A stretch of 64,000 nucleotides of DNA from Spirochaetaceae bacterium (GTDB taxonomy: Bacteria > Spirochaetota > Spirochaetia > Treponematales > Treponemataceae). The stretch is taken from positions 1 to 64,000 of the forward strand of contig JAGAOP010000042.1 in the NCBI GenBank assembly GCA_017623685.1. Reading direction: 5' to 3'. Numbering within the stretch: position 1 is the stretch's first letter; every line of letters begins with the position of its first letter. Below the pieces are notes generated by a model, which was given only the letters and a program-made list of their open reading frames with translations, was not told where the DNA came from and made no database searches. The position numbers and the translations under genes are program-made. This document shows, in pieces, positions 31,517-40,629 of the stretch.

Positions 31517-32926
31517 TTAATAAATTACAGCTATAGTATTTGAATAAATCCTACCAGATAAAACTCCATCTTCAACTTTATAAGTTCTGCCATTAGCCTT
31601 GTCTACATATTTTCCATCAGGTAAATCTATTGAAAAGGAAACCTTTTTTGAAAGATCTTCCATGTTAATAATTACAATTCCTTTTTCGCCTCGTTTAATA
31701 GCAAAAATCTTATTTGTTGGTCCATTGATAAGTTCTTCATCTTCGCCAACCATAGCTTGTCTAAATTTATTTACAGCCTTCACTTCTTTATGCATAAATT
31801 GGTCATTTCCCATATCCCCGATTTTTGAAACACCAGGGAACTGAGTTGCTTCCTTACCTTGTGGGCGATTGAAAAACAGAGGAGTTCCATTTTTACGTGC
31901 AGCGATAATAGCATATCCTACTCTTAACTGAAAATGAGTCATCTTTGCAGACTCTCCAACATTGGCATAAGTATCATGAGATTCAATCCAAGTTACAAGA
32001 TTTTCTCCACCAGCTGCATTTCGCCAATCTTGTAGGGTTTTTGCCAAAAGCCTTTCGGATTTTACAGCTTGTCGCAATATTCCACCATAAGAACTTGCGG
32101 TAACAGGTAAAAACTCTGCATAATCAGCTTCTCTTGAATTATCACCCTGAAGAACTTCTCCATACATAAATAAATTTTCTGCATTTTGCAACATAACACC
32201 ATTTATATCTTCTCTTCCGGTAAAAATCGGCCAGAAATTATTTTCCACGCTAGCTTTATCTACAGGATCATCAGGCAGAGCAATATGTTTTGCAGTATCA
32301 AAACGAAAACCATCAGCACCACATGCTATTAAATCATTCATATAATTCATAAAATATGCTTGAAACAAAGGATTTTCAGTATTTACATCTGGCAATCCAC
32401 CCATTTTTCCAGAAGTAGCTTCGTAGCGATTACCCCAATTTCTAATATCTCGCATTCCGTTTTCATGATAAAGATTATCCATTCCTCCGGCTGCATCAAT
32501 TAAGTCTTGAGACACTTCTTTTAGCCTAGGAGTTGTATGATTTGGAAGAACATCTACAATTACTGCTATTCCATATTCTTCTGCTTTTTTACACATACTG
32601 ATAAAATCATCACGGGTTCCCAGTTGGTAATTCCCAATTTTCCAATCTGTAGGCTGATAATGATAATACCATTTACCAGTTAGGTCTTGCCCAAATATAT
32701 CCAACCCACCATATTCACCTACTAAACAAGTATTTGCTGGTGAAGTTTGCAAAGCAGTAAAACCTGCCTCTGCTATAGCAGGTATATTTTCTTCGATTGT
32801 TTTAAATGACCAACACCAACAATGCAATATTGTTCCATTTTTTGTAGTTTCCTTAGTTTGAGCTATTAACAAAGTAGGGAAAACAAAAAAACAAAAGCAT
32901 ATGATAATTTTCGTTAATCCTTTCAT
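31517..32926 (-). CDS. Secreted alpha-amylase (GH13 family)
   Basis: A 469-residue glycoside hydrolase that cuts alpha-1,4-glucans. The signal peptide MKGLTKIIICFCFFVFPTLLIA ends before QTKE. The (beta/alpha)8 barrel shows the four GH13 regions: DVLPNHT, GFRFDTAKH with the nucleophile aspartate, YGEVL with the acid/base glutamate, and IESHDTY with the third catalytic aspartate. TALQTSPAN and the closing all-beta domain resemble the AmyE-type subfamily of Bacillus, but it has no extra starch-binding module. AGGAGG precedes the ATG. It is transcribed alone from a clear promoter and would act outside the cytoplasm on starch or glycogen. Confidence 0.92.
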   Translation of the reverse strand: MKGLTKIIICFCFFVFPTLLIAQTKETTKNGTILHCWCWSFKTIEENIPAIAEAGFTALQTSPANTCLVGEYGGLDIFGQDLTGKWYYHYQPTDWKIGNYQLGTRDDFISMCKKAEEYGIAVIVDVLPNHTTPRLKEVSQDLIDAAGGMDNLYHENGMRDIRNWGNRYEATSGKMGGLPDVNTENPLFQAYFMNYMNDLIACGADGFRFDTAKHIALPDDPVDKASVENNFWPIFTGREDINGVMLQNAENLFMYGEVLQGDNSREADYAEFLPVTASSYGGILRQAVKSERLLAKTLQDWRNAAGGENLVTWIESHDTYANVGESAKMTHFQLRVGYAIIAARKNGTPLFFNRPQGKEATQFPGVSKIGDMGNDQFMHKEVKAVNKFRQAMVGEDEELINGPTNKIFAIKRGEKGIVIINMEDLSKKVSFSIDLPDGKYVDKANGRTYKVEDGVLSGRIYSNTIAVIY

Positions 32927-32967
32927 AAAACCTCCTATACTTTAGTGAAACTATTATTATCAATTTC

Positions 32968-32996
32968 AGTATTAAATTCATTCATGGATCTGTCAA
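32968..32996 (-). promoter_or_regulatory. Sigma70-type promoter of the amylase gene
   Basis: TTGACA (32991-32996), a 17-bp spacer and AATACT (32968-32973) on the minus strand, about 40 bases before the ATG. Confidence 0.65.
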
Positions 32997-33054
32997 GTGT
33001 TCTTTACCACACTTTTGTTTTATTTGTAAAAACATGGCAAATTATTGTTTTTCA

Positions 33055-33063
33055 TGGTATAAT
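33055..33063 (+). promoter_or_regulatory. Extended -10 promoter giving a near-leaderless transcript
   Basis: TGGTATAAT is a perfect extended -10 box. Its last base is six bases from the ATG at 33070, so a start site at the normal distance falls on the start codon. Confidence 0.65.
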
Positions 33064-33069
33064 AACAAT

Positions 33070-33822
33070 ATGAAAAAGAAACAATGGTTTGAAAACGAAG
33101 ATTTTTGGTTAAATTATGGTCCTATTATGTTTGATAGTCAGCACTGGGCAGAAGCACCTGGTATTGCTGAGAAAATTCGTGCCATTGCTGGATTAACAGA
33201 CGGTAGCAAAATATTGGATGCTGGATGTGGACCAGGACGAATCAGTGTTGAATTGGCACTTTTAGGACTAGATGTAACTGGAGTTGACAATATTAAACCC
33301 TATTTGAATGCTGCAAAGGAATCCGCCGAAGACGAAGGAGTAAAACTAAATCTAATTCAAGCAGATTTAAGAGATTTTAACGTTCATAGCCAATTTGATG
33401 CAGCAGTGAATTTATATACTTCCTTCGGTTACTGTGCCACCATCGAAGAAGATTTACTCATCCTTAAAAATATATCCGCAGCAGTAAAACCTGGCGGATG
33501 GTTCATTATGGAAGGGAAAAGCCGAGAAATTGCAGTTCGAGACTTTACAGAGGGCGAGTGGTTTGAAAGAGCAGGAAAAACCGTATTAACAGAATTCTCT
33601 GTTACTGGAGCTTGGGAAGGGCTTCGTTCAAAATGGATATTAATCGATAATGAAACAGGCCAACGTATAGAGCATGAATTTATTCAGCGACTTTATTCAG
33701 CAATTGAACTAAAAAGGTTGCTTTTGGCAAGCGGTTTTTCTTCTGCAGAAGTATATGGTGATTTTGAGTTTTCACCATATAACGAAAAAGCTGCAACTAT
33801 GGTAATTGTTTGTAGAAAGTAG
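33070..33822 (+). CDS. Class I SAM-dependent methyltransferase
   Basis: A 250-residue Rossmann-fold methyltransferase. Motif I is ILDAGCGPGRISVELA, followed by the acidic end of strand 2 in VTGVDNIKPYL, motif II-like LIQADLRDFN and the post-motif VKPGGWFIMEGKSRE. The N-terminus MKKKQWFENEDFWLNYGPIMF resembles a group of small-molecule or tRNA-type methyltransferases, but the substrate is not known. The upstream frame to 33034 would include the promoter, so ATG 33070 is used; there is no Shine-Dalgarno. The next gene starts 12 bases after its stop. Confidence 0.85.
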   Translation: MKKKQWFENEDFWLNYGPIMFDSQHWAEAPGIAEKIRAIAGLTDGSKILDAGCGPGRISVELALLGLDVTGVDNIKPYLNAAKESAEDEGVKLNLIQADLRDFNVHSQFDAAVNLYTSFGYCATIEEDLLILKNISAAVKPGGWFIMEGKSREIAVRDFTEGEWFERAGKTVLTEFSVTGAWEGLRSKWILIDNETGQRIEHEFIQRLYSAIELKRLLLASGFSSAEVYGDFEFSPYNEKAATMVIVCRK

Positions 33823-33834
33823 TATGATATTCTT

Positions 33835-35313
33835 ATGAAACGATTAACAATTATTATATTCATAGTAATTACTATCGCTCTTGTTTTTTTATTCCTTTCA
33901 AAAGACTCAGCTACTGAAAAAGAAGGGACAATAACCAGAGCAAAAACTGTAATTCCTGTTTCTGAAGAGTCGGAAAAACCAAATAATCTGGAAGAACAAC
34001 TTGTTCAAGAAGATACTATATCCCTAGTTTCATTAATTCCTTTATTGCCAAATGAAACTTTGCTTAACACTTTAAGCATTGATTTTGACGGAGATGGTTA
34101 CGACGACCAAATTAATGCAATAAAAAAAGACAATAGTCCTTACATTGTAATATTAATTGGACTATACAATCCATTCCGTTCTCAATATGACAGAACTATG
34201 GAAGTTGTAACAGAAATTATGCAAACTAGAACATTTTCAATAACTAGTATGGATATAACAGGGAACCATAAAAATTCTTTGATTTATACAGGATTTACTG
34301 AAGATGGAAATAGTGTAATGAAAGTTTATATGCCAAAAAAAATCAACAATGAATTTTCTTTGGCAACCATTGCAGATTTTCAGGCTAACGGCAGCATAAT
34401 AATTCAACAACTTGACCGCTACGATTCTTATGAATCCCAACAAGATACAGGTGTAAGCTATCCAATCTGGGTATATAGCTCTGTTGCCTCCGCTAATAAC
34501 GACACCTTTGACCAATTACAAACAAAATATACTTGGAATCCAGCTCAACAAAAGTACACAAAAACATCTGAAACAAAGGTTACAGAAACCAGAGTTTTAG
34601 CAAAAGAACTTAGCCGTATCCAAGATGGTACTGTAGAAACCTTTGCCAATCACCTTGAAGGATTATGGTATAAAACTAGCAACACCGGAAACGAAACTCG
34701 ATATATGTTTTTCAATCCAAAAGAAAAGGAAATAATTTTTCAAACTAACTCTACACAAGAAGTTTTTTCTTGGGATGCTAGTACTCTAAGAAGGAATGGT
34801 ATGTATATTTCTGCAGTAAACGAAACAATTACCAATCTAAACCGCAGAATTGACGTTTCTCTTGTAGATGTAGATGAAATTAAAGTAAGAAACCAAGATG
34901 ATGTTAGAATGATTATTAGCGAAAGCAACCTGTGGGATGGTCAATATAAAAGACAAAATTCTCGCAATGTGTTGCAACAAGCAAAAAAACCAGTCCCTAT
35001 TGTTGCAGTTTTGGAAGAACAAGAAATTTGGACAATAGATGGTGGAGGAGAAATAAAATTTGATCAAGGAACTTATAGCATAGAAGACCAAACAGGCAGA
35101 CTTGCACTAACAAATTGTGGGGAACAAAGCATTTTACAGCTAAGAGGAACCTCTCTTCCACCTTTCTTTGATCAAGGTTCATATATTGCCACCTTAGAAG
35201 AAACCAAAGAAACTAAAGCAGTTATCCTACAGCCTGTAAAATTATCACCTTTGGAAGTTACAATTTTGAATAAACCAAGTATTCGCCTTGAACCCAAGAA
35301 AACAGAAAGCTAA
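33835..35313 (+). CDS. Exported or membrane-anchored protein of unknown function
   Basis: A 492-residue protein with a single N-terminal hydrophobic helix (about residues 4-21) serving as signal or anchor, then a charged linker. Near residue 83 is DFDGDGYDDQ, a DxDxDG calcium-loop-like motif of the type seen in FG-GAP and dockerin-like modules. The remainder is rich in beta-prone segments with no repeat that I recognise. It may belong to spirochaete-specific exported families; I could not assign it. It follows the methyltransferase by 12 bases and ends close to a convergent gene. Confidence 0.7.
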   Translation: MKRLTIIIFIVITIALVFLFLSKDSATEKEGTITRAKTVIPVSEESEKPNNLEEQLVQEDTISLVSLIPLLPNETLLNTLSIDFDGDGYDDQINAIKKDNSPYIVILIGLYNPFRSQYDRTMEVVTEIMQTRTFSITSMDITGNHKNSLIYTGFTEDGNSVMKVYMPKKINNEFSLATIADFQANGSIIIQQLDRYDSYESQQDTGVSYPIWVYSSVASANNDTFDQLQTKYTWNPAQQKYTKTSETKVTETRVLAKELSRIQDGTVETFANHLEGLWYKTSNTGNETRYMFFNPKEKEIIFQTNSTQEVFSWDASTLRRNGMYISAVNETITNLNRRIDVSLVDVDEIKVRNQDDVRMIISESNLWDGQYKRQNSRNVLQQAKKPVPIVAVLEEQEIWTIDGGGEIKFDQGTYSIEDQTGRLALTNCGEQSILQLRGTSLPPFFDQGSYIATLEETKETKAVILQPVKLSPLEVTILNKPSIRLEPKKTES

Positions 35314-35317
35314 ACAC

Positions 35318-35359
35318 AAAAAATTGAATGTTATTCAGCAAAAACTGGGTAACATTCAA
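35318..35359 (-). terminator. Intrinsic terminator overlapping the 3' end of the SPOR gene
   Basis: A perfect 10-bp stem TTGAATGTTA/TAACATTCAA (35324-35333 with 35350-35359), with a 16-base loop, is followed on the minus strand by six T. The stop codon of the SPOR gene lies in the hairpin. Confidence 0.75.
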
Positions 35360-36356
35360 AACCTGCTGTTTTAAGTTTAAGACCAGTATTTCCTGAATCA
35401 TCCTCTGGAACTATAACAACAAAATAAGTTGTACCACTAGCACGAACTTCTTCTTTTAACTCTGGTAAAAACCCAGCTTGACGAACTCGTTCCATTAAAC
35501 GACTTGCATTTTCTTTGTTACGAAAAAAACCTAGTTGTTGACAGATTATTTTATGTTTCCCTTGAGTTGTTTCCGTGGTATCTGTTGATGCCACAACAGT
35601 TTTTTCTTCAACTTCAGATTGTGCTTCTTCTAAAGTTTGACCTAAATCATAAGTTTCTGCCTGTGGCAAAAAGAACCAAAAGGGTGAAGGTAAAATTTCT
35701 GCTTTTCCTGAAGTAACAGCGGTTTCTGGTGCCTTAGGAAATTCCGTTAATAACTTTGACTTCCAAGAAGCTTCCCCTGTTACATACCAAAGAGTAAGAT
35801 ATACTGCAGGTTGAACAATTTTCATTTGAGGCATGGTTGCATAAGATTTAAGCAAAGCAATAGGTTCTAATAAATCATCTTGGGTTTCGGCACGTGACAA
35901 ATACGCCCAAGCTGTATACAAGCGAACAAAGGCAAAAGTTTCTTGATTTTTAGAACCTCGAATAGAAGTAAGATAGGATTCCGCAGTTTCATAATCCCCA
36001 CCACTTAAGGCAGATCGAATTGCTGCTAAAACTAATTGTTCAGAAGTTAGGGCTTCTTTAGTGGGAACACCAGGAATTCCTGCCGCCTTTGCATACCAAT
36101 TACAAGCTTCTTTGAATAATCCAACTTGCTCATTTAGTTGACCTAAAAAAGTGTATAAGGCTCGAACATCAGAATCTTCGGTTACAGAAGAAACAGATTG
36201 TTCAACAAAATAAATTACTTGAGAAAGGTTATCCGAATCTTTTGACTTTTGTATTGCTTGGTCAATAATTTCATTAGCAGAAGAAGCAAAAACCTTAGGG
36301 GTAAAAACTAGAAAAACTAAAAAAACACTTATTTTAGAACGAAAAAATAAGTTCAT
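35331..36356 (-). CDS. Exported SPOR-domain protein
   Basis: A 341-residue protein with a signal peptide (MNLFFRSKISVFLVFLVFTPKVFAS). Residues 30-200 are helical and TPR-like (for example ALYTFLGQLNEQVGLFKEACNWYAKAAG). The C-terminal 75 residues form a SPOR domain (IICQQLGFFRNKENASRLMERVRQAGF, then YFVVIVPEDD), which binds denuded peptidoglycan at division sites. It may thus act in cell-wall turnover or division in the periplasm. Its ATG overlaps the stop of the LapA-type gene (TAATG). Confidence 0.82.
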   Translation of the reverse strand: MNLFFRSKISVFLVFLVFTPKVFASSANEIIDQAIQKSKDSDNLSQVIYFVEQSVSSVTEDSDVRALYTFLGQLNEQVGLFKEACNWYAKAAGIPGVPTKEALTSEQLVLAAIRSALSGGDYETAESYLTSIRGSKNQETFAFVRLYTAWAYLSRAETQDDLLEPIALLKSYATMPQMKIVQPAVYLTLWYVTGEASWKSKLLTEFPKAPETAVTSGKAEILPSPFWFFLPQAETYDLGQTLEEAQSEVEEKTVVASTDTTETTQGKHKIICQQLGFFRNKENASRLMERVRQAGFLPELKEEVRASGTTYFVVIVPEDDSGNTGLKLKTAGFECYPVFAE

Positions 36357-36712
36357 TATTTTTCCTTTGGTTCTTCTTTTAAAGGATTTGTTTCTTTTGA
36401 AGAAAGAACCTCTTTGTTTTTTTCTTCAGAAACTTTATTTTTCTTTTCAACAGATTTTAGTTTAACATCGGTTGTTGGCACAACATTTTTTTGTTTTTCG
36501 GCTACAAGTTTTTTCTTTTTTCTTTGACCAAAGGAAAAAGGCAATGCAGCAAGTATTCCTAAAACAAAGGCAGCTGTTAAACTCAAAAAGATAGGAACTT
36601 GTTTGAATGTTATAAAGACAAAAGAAACGTCACAGCGATTTTCTAAATTGAATCCCACAAAAATAGTTGCTAAAACAATACAAATTATAAAAAATATTAA
36701 TTTCCATGGCAT
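36356..36712 (-). CDS. LapA-domain (DUF1049) membrane protein
   Basis: A 118-residue protein. Two hydrophobic helices (about residues 4-22 and 42-62) enclose the short NLENRCDVSFVFITFKQVPIFLSL segment typical of the lipopolysaccharide-assembly protein A domain. The C-terminal half is a lysine- and glutamate-rich, probably unstructured cytoplasmic tail. Because treponemes often lack LPS, a role in LPS assembly should not be assumed. It lies 13 bases after miaB. Confidence 0.75.
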   Translation of the reverse strand: MPWKLIFFIICIVLATIFVGFNLENRCDVSFVFITFKQVPIFLSLTAAFVLGILAALPFSFGQRKKKKLVAEKQKNVVPTTDVKLKSVEKKNKVSEEKNKEVLSSKETNPLKEEPKEK

Positions 36713-36725
36713 AAGATTACTTCCT

Positions 36726-38114
36726 TTATTCTATAACTATACCACGGATAGTATTACCCGTCAATTCAAGTAGCTGAACCTGAACAAAACTACCACATTT
36801 ATTTTTATTTGCAGCAAAAACGACTCTTTCATCCTGTTCTGTTCTACCAAGCAGTTCTTCTGGATTATCCTTAGAAACAGATTCTACTAAAACTGGAACT
36901 ATTTTACCAAGACGCTTTTGTGTTTCTTCTCTAGTAATTTCTAGTTGCATATCAATTATCTGTTGCAATCTCTCTTTTTTTACATCTAAAGAGATTTGGT
37001 CTGGATAAGTAGCAGCTGGAGTTCCTTCTCGAGGATTATAATAATACATATAAGCCGCTTGATATCTAACTTGTTCCATTAAAGAAACTGTTTCTTGAAA
37101 ATCTTCTTTTGTTTCACCAGGAAAGCCAATTAAAATATCTGTTGTTAAAGAAACTTCTGGGATTTTAGACCTTATTCTTTCAACCAAATCCAAATATTGT
37201 TCCCTACTATATTTCCGATTCATTCTTGCAAGCACTTGAGTAGAACCATGTTGAACAGGTAAATGAATATGGCGACAAATTAAAGGTTCATTTTTTATTA
37301 CTTCGATAAGTTCATCAGATAAATCCTTGGGATGACTGGACATAAACCTTATCCAACCAATAGAGGACCTTGTTTCTTTTATATGCTGAGCAATTAACAT
37401 CATCAACTGAGGAAAATTCAAGGTTTTACCCTCTTCTTCCCAGTGATAAGAGTTTACATTTTGACCTAAAAGTGTAATTTCTTTTACATTATGGCTTGAA
37501 AGTTGATCTATTTCCTTAAGAATTTCCTTTGGAGAACGAGAAATTTCCCTTCCTCGAACATAGGGAACAATACAATACGTACAGAAATTATTGCATCCGT
37601 GCATTATAGGCACAAAGGCAGAAAAAGTCCCCTGTTCCCAAGACATTGGAGCAAAACTATAAATAGGCTCTTCGTCAATTTCAATAACAGGTTTTCCTTG
37701 TTCAACAGCTTGTACAATATCTATAAAATGTTGCTTTTGGAAGTTTCCAACAACATAATCAATTACAGGATATTGCTTTTTAAAACCATCTAACAATCGT
37801 TGTGCCATACAACCAGTTACAACCAAGGTCATTTGGGGACGTCCTTGGGTATAGGCACTAGCAGCCACAGGGAAATTTACTTTTTTTCCATCTTTTGCAC
37901 CACCTCGAACAGCTTTTACAGCAGAGAACCAACCCAAACGCCCAAAAATTCGATTTTCGGCAGTTGCACGAACTGAACAGGTATTTATTATAGCCAAATC
38001 AGTTTCCTCTGCTGAACTAGCTGCAACCCAACCTCTATCAATCAAAATCTGTTCCATAGAAGCGGACTCAGCCTTGTTCATCTGGCAGCCATAGGTTTCA
38101 AAAAAATAGGTCAT
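36726..38114 (-). CDS. miaB: tRNA-2-methylthio-N6-dimethylallyladenosine synthase
   Basis: A 462-residue radical-SAM methylthiotransferase that adds a methylthio group to i6A37 of tRNA using two [4Fe-4S] clusters. The N-terminal UPF0004 domain has cysteines in YGCQMN, NTCSVR and TGCMAQR. The radical-SAM cluster is CNNFCTYC, followed by IVPYVRGREISR, and a C-terminal TRAM domain ends the protein. There is an insert of about 15 residues (SAVKAVRGGAKDGKK) near residue 70. Few bases separate the ATG from the upstream rubrerythrin terminator, so its ribosome site is unclear. Confidence 0.95.
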   Translation of the reverse strand: MTYFFETYGCQMNKAESASMEQILIDRGWVAASSAEETDLAIINTCSVRATAENRIFGRLGWFSAVKAVRGGAKDGKKVNFPVAASAYTQGRPQMTLVVTGCMAQRLLDGFKKQYPVIDYVVGNFQKQHFIDIVQAVEQGKPVIEIDEEPIYSFAPMSWEQGTFSAFVPIMHGCNNFCTYCIVPYVRGREISRSPKEILKEIDQLSSHNVKEITLLGQNVNSYHWEEEGKTLNFPQLMMLIAQHIKETRSSIGWIRFMSSHPKDLSDELIEVIKNEPLICRHIHLPVQHGSTQVLARMNRKYSREQYLDLVERIRSKIPEVSLTTDILIGFPGETKEDFQETVSLMEQVRYQAAYMYYYNPREGTPAATYPDQISLDVKKERLQQIIDMQLEITREETQKRLGKIVPVLVESVSKDNPEELLGRTEQDERVVFAANKNKCGSFVQVQLLELTGNTIRGIVIE

Positions 38115-38125
38115 AAGAAAAGATA

Positions 38126-38147
38126 CCCTGCCTTTAAAAAGACAGGG
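38126..38147 (-). terminator. Intrinsic terminator of rubrerythrin
   Basis: A 10-bp stem, CCCTGTCTTT/AAAGGCAGGG with one G-T pair and a two-base loop, is followed by the T-rich TATCTTTTCTT, which runs straight into the miaB ATG. Read-through would be needed for miaB unless it has its own promoter. Confidence 0.7.
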
Positions 38148-38155
38148 CTAAAATT

Positions 38156-38695
38156 TTAGTAGTTTTCTGCGTTGATTTGGAAATATGCTTGTGGATGAGC
38201 ACAAACAGGGCATACGTTAGGAGCTTTTTTTCCAATTACAAGGTGACCACAGTTACTGCACTGCCACATCATATCTCCGTCTTTTGAAAAAACAAGACCA
38301 TTTTCTACATTGGCTAGCAACTTTAAGTATCGTTCTTCGTGAGCTTTTTCGATTGCTGCTACACCTTCAAACAAGTCGGCAATATGGTCAAAGCCTTCTT
38401 CTCTAGCTGTTTTTGCAAAACCTGCATACATATCTGTCCATTCATAGTTTTCACCAGCTGCGGCATCTTTTAGATTTTCTGCAGTAGAAGCAATTCCGTC
38501 ATGTAACAATTTGAACCACATTTTAGCGTGTTCTTTTTCGTTGTTAGCTGTTTCTTCAAATAAATTTGCAATTTGAACAAAGCCTTCTTTTCTTGCCTTT
38601 GAAGCATAATATGTATACTTATTTCTAGCCATTGATTCCCCAGCAAATGCTGTTTGAAGATTTGCTTCTGTCTTTGAACCTTTTAATTCTTTCAT
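38156..38695 (-). CDS. Rubrerythrin
   Basis: A 179-residue peroxide-reducing protein of anaerobes. The N-terminal ferritin-like domain has the di-iron ligands in [24 protein letters not shown] and the second-half repeat [14 protein letters not shown]. The C-terminal rubredoxin-like domain has CSNCGH...CPVCAHP, which holds one iron. It protects against H2O2 in the cytoplasm. The start is chosen for GGAGGAATCA; the frame continues upstream to 38752, but those residues are atypical. A clear promoter lies about 75 bases upstream. Confidence 0.95.
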   Translation of the reverse strand: MKELKGSKTEANLQTAFAGESMARNKYTYYASKARKEGFVQIANLFEETANNEKEHAKMWFKLLHDGIASTAENLKDAAAGENYEWTDMYAGFAKTAREEGFDHIADLFEGVAAIEKAHEERYLKLLANVENGLVFSKDGDMMWQCSNCGHLVIGKKAPNVCPVCAHPQAYFQINAENY

Positions 38696-38770
38696 TGATT
38701 CCTCCAAAATATGTATTTTATTAGATGTACATGCCTTTAATAAAAAAAACATACTTACACATCAGTTAAA

Positions 38771-38799
38771 ATTATAATAAAATAACTAAAATAAAGCAA
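38771..38799 (-). promoter_or_regulatory. Sigma70-type promoter of rubrerythrin
   Basis: TTGCTT (38794-38799), a 17-bp spacer and TATAAT (38771-38776) on the minus strand. Confidence 0.65.
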
Positions 38800-38854
38800 T
38801 ATAGAAATCATTGCAAAAGAAAATACAAAATCATTGCACCTAAACTAAAAACGA

Positions 38855-38884
38855 TTGACGCTTTTTCTAAAAATTGTATATTGT
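38855..38884 (+). promoter_or_regulatory. Promoter of the ABC exporter pair, near-leaderless
   Basis: TTGACG (38855-38860), an 18-bp spacer and TATTGT (38879-38884). The -10 box ends five bases before the ATG at 38890. Confidence 0.55.
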
Positions 38885-38889
38885 ATCAT

Positions 38890-40629
38890 ATGGGTTTAAT
38901 AAGAAAACTAACTGGCGGCTTAGAAAAACGCTACAAAATCTGTACATTTTTAGCACCTATTGCGATGCTTGGTGAAGTTTGCATGGAAGTCATAATTCCA
39001 ATAATCATGGCTAAAATAATTGATGTTGGGATTGCATCTAAAAATATTAATTACGTATCAAAAACAGGTTTAATAATGGTTTTGGCTGCCTGCTTCTCTT
39101 TGACTTGTGGAGTTCTTTCAGGAAGATTAGCAGCAGTTGCATCTACAGGTTTTGCTCATAACCTTAGACGAAAATTATTTTCAAAAGTACAAAGTTTTGC
39201 TTTGTCAAACATAGACAAATATGGAACAGCTTCTATGATTACTCGGCTTACAACCGATGTAACAAACACTCAAAATACATATCAAATGCTGATTCGTATT
39301 TGTATCCGTTCACCTGTAATGCTTATCAGTGCCACAATAATGGCTTGCATGATAAATGCCAAATTGGCAATTACTTTTTTTCTAGCAATTCCCATCTTGG
39401 CAGTAGTTTTATCAATTATCACCACAAAAGCATTTCCTAAATTCAAGGAAATGTTACGTCGCTATGACTCATTGAACAATGAATTACAAGAAAACATTGC
39501 GGGTATTCGTGTTGTAAAATCTTTTGTTCAAGAGGAAAAAGAAACTAAGGATTTTCATAAAACAGCAGAAGGACTTAGAAACGCTCAGGTAAAAGCAGAA
39601 AAAATTGTTATTTTCAATATGCCAGTTATGCAAATAATGATGTTCTCTTGCATCATTGCAATTCTGTGGAATGGTGGAAACATGGTAATCAGTGGAACAA
39701 TGCAAACTGGCGAACTTATTAGTTTTGTTACCTATGTAACTCAAATACTTACTTCTTTAATGATGATTTCAATGATTTTTGTAATGCTAGTTCTTTCAAG
39801 AGCTTCAATTTCTCGAATCCTAGAAATTTTAGATGAAATTCCAGATATAAAAGATTCAGAAAATATAGATACAACGCAAGTTATAGAAGAAGGTTCTGTT
39901 GAATTCAAAAATGTAAGTTTTTCTTACAACCCAGGTATAGCACCAGACGTCCTAACCGAAATAAGCTTAAAGATTCCTTCTGGAGCAACCGTTGGAATTA
40001 TCGGTGGAACAGGTTCTTCAAAATCTACCTTAGTGCAATTAATCCCAAGATTATACGATACAACCCAAGGGCAAGTTTTTGTAAGTGGCAAAGATGTAAA
40101 AGATTTACCCCTTACTACTTTACGAAACTCCGTAGCCATGGTCTTGCAAAAAAATATGCTTTTTTCTGGTACTATAAAAGAAAATTTGCTTTGGGGTAAT
40201 AAAAATGCCACTGATGAACAAATTTCTCAAGCTTGCCAAGTTGCAGATGCCGAAGGATTTATTCAATCCTTTCCAGATGGATACCAAACAGAACTCGGAC
40301 AAGGTGGAGTAAATCTTTCAGGAGGTCAAAAGCAACGACTTTGTATTGCCAGAGCATTACTTAAGCAACCGAAAATTCTTATTTTAGATGATAGTACTAG
40401 TGCTGTTGATACAGCCACCGACAGCCGAATTCGCACAGCTTTAAAATCCACCTTACCTAAAACAACAAAAATAATAATTGCCCAGAGAATTTCTTCTGTA
40501 ATGGATGCGGATATTATTTTGGTTATGGACAATGGAAAACTTGTAGCATCAGGAGACCATGAAAAATTGGTACAAACTTGCTCCATCTACAAAGAAGTAT
40601 TTGAATCACAACAAAAAGGAAATAAATAA
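38890..40629 (+). CDS. ABC exporter half-transporter, degenerate-site subunit
   Basis: A 579-residue type-I exporter: six membrane helices (residues 10-310), then the ATPase domain. Walker A is GGTGSSKSTL, with serine where glycine is usual, and the signature LSGGQKQRLCIARALL is intact. Walker B reads LILDDSTSAVD, so the catalytic glutamate is aspartate, and the switch position is Q (IIAQRI) instead of H. This marks the subunit with the non-hydrolysing site of a heterodimer of the TM287/288 or LmrCD type. Its stop overlaps the ATG of the partner (TAATG). The substrate, a drug or lipid, is unknown. ATG 38890 is preferred to TTG 38881, which overlaps the -10 box. Confidence 0.9.
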   Translation: MGLIRKLTGGLEKRYKICTFLAPIAMLGEVCMEVIIPIIMAKIIDVGIASKNINYVSKTGLIMVLAACFSLTCGVLSGRLAAVASTGFAHNLRRKLFSKVQSFALSNIDKYGTASMITRLTTDVTNTQNTYQMLIRICIRSPVMLISATIMACMINAKLAITFFLAIPILAVVLSIITTKAFPKFKEMLRRYDSLNNELQENIAGIRVVKSFVQEEKETKDFHKTAEGLRNAQVKAEKIVIFNMPVMQIMMFSCIIAILWNGGNMVISGTMQTGELISFVTYVTQILTSLMMISMIFVMLVLSRASISRILEILDEIPDIKDSENIDTTQVIEEGSVEFKNVSFSYNPGIAPDVLTEISLKIPSGATVGIIGGTGSSKSTLVQLIPRLYDTTQGQVFVSGKDVKDLPLTTLRNSVAMVLQKNMLFSGTIKENLLWGNKNATDEQISQACQVADAEGFIQSFPDGYQTELGQGGVNLSGGQKQRLCIARALLKQPKILILDDSTSAVDTATDSRIRTALKSTLPKTTKIIIAQRISSVMDADIILVMDNGKLVASGDHEKLVQTCSIYKEVFESQQKGNK

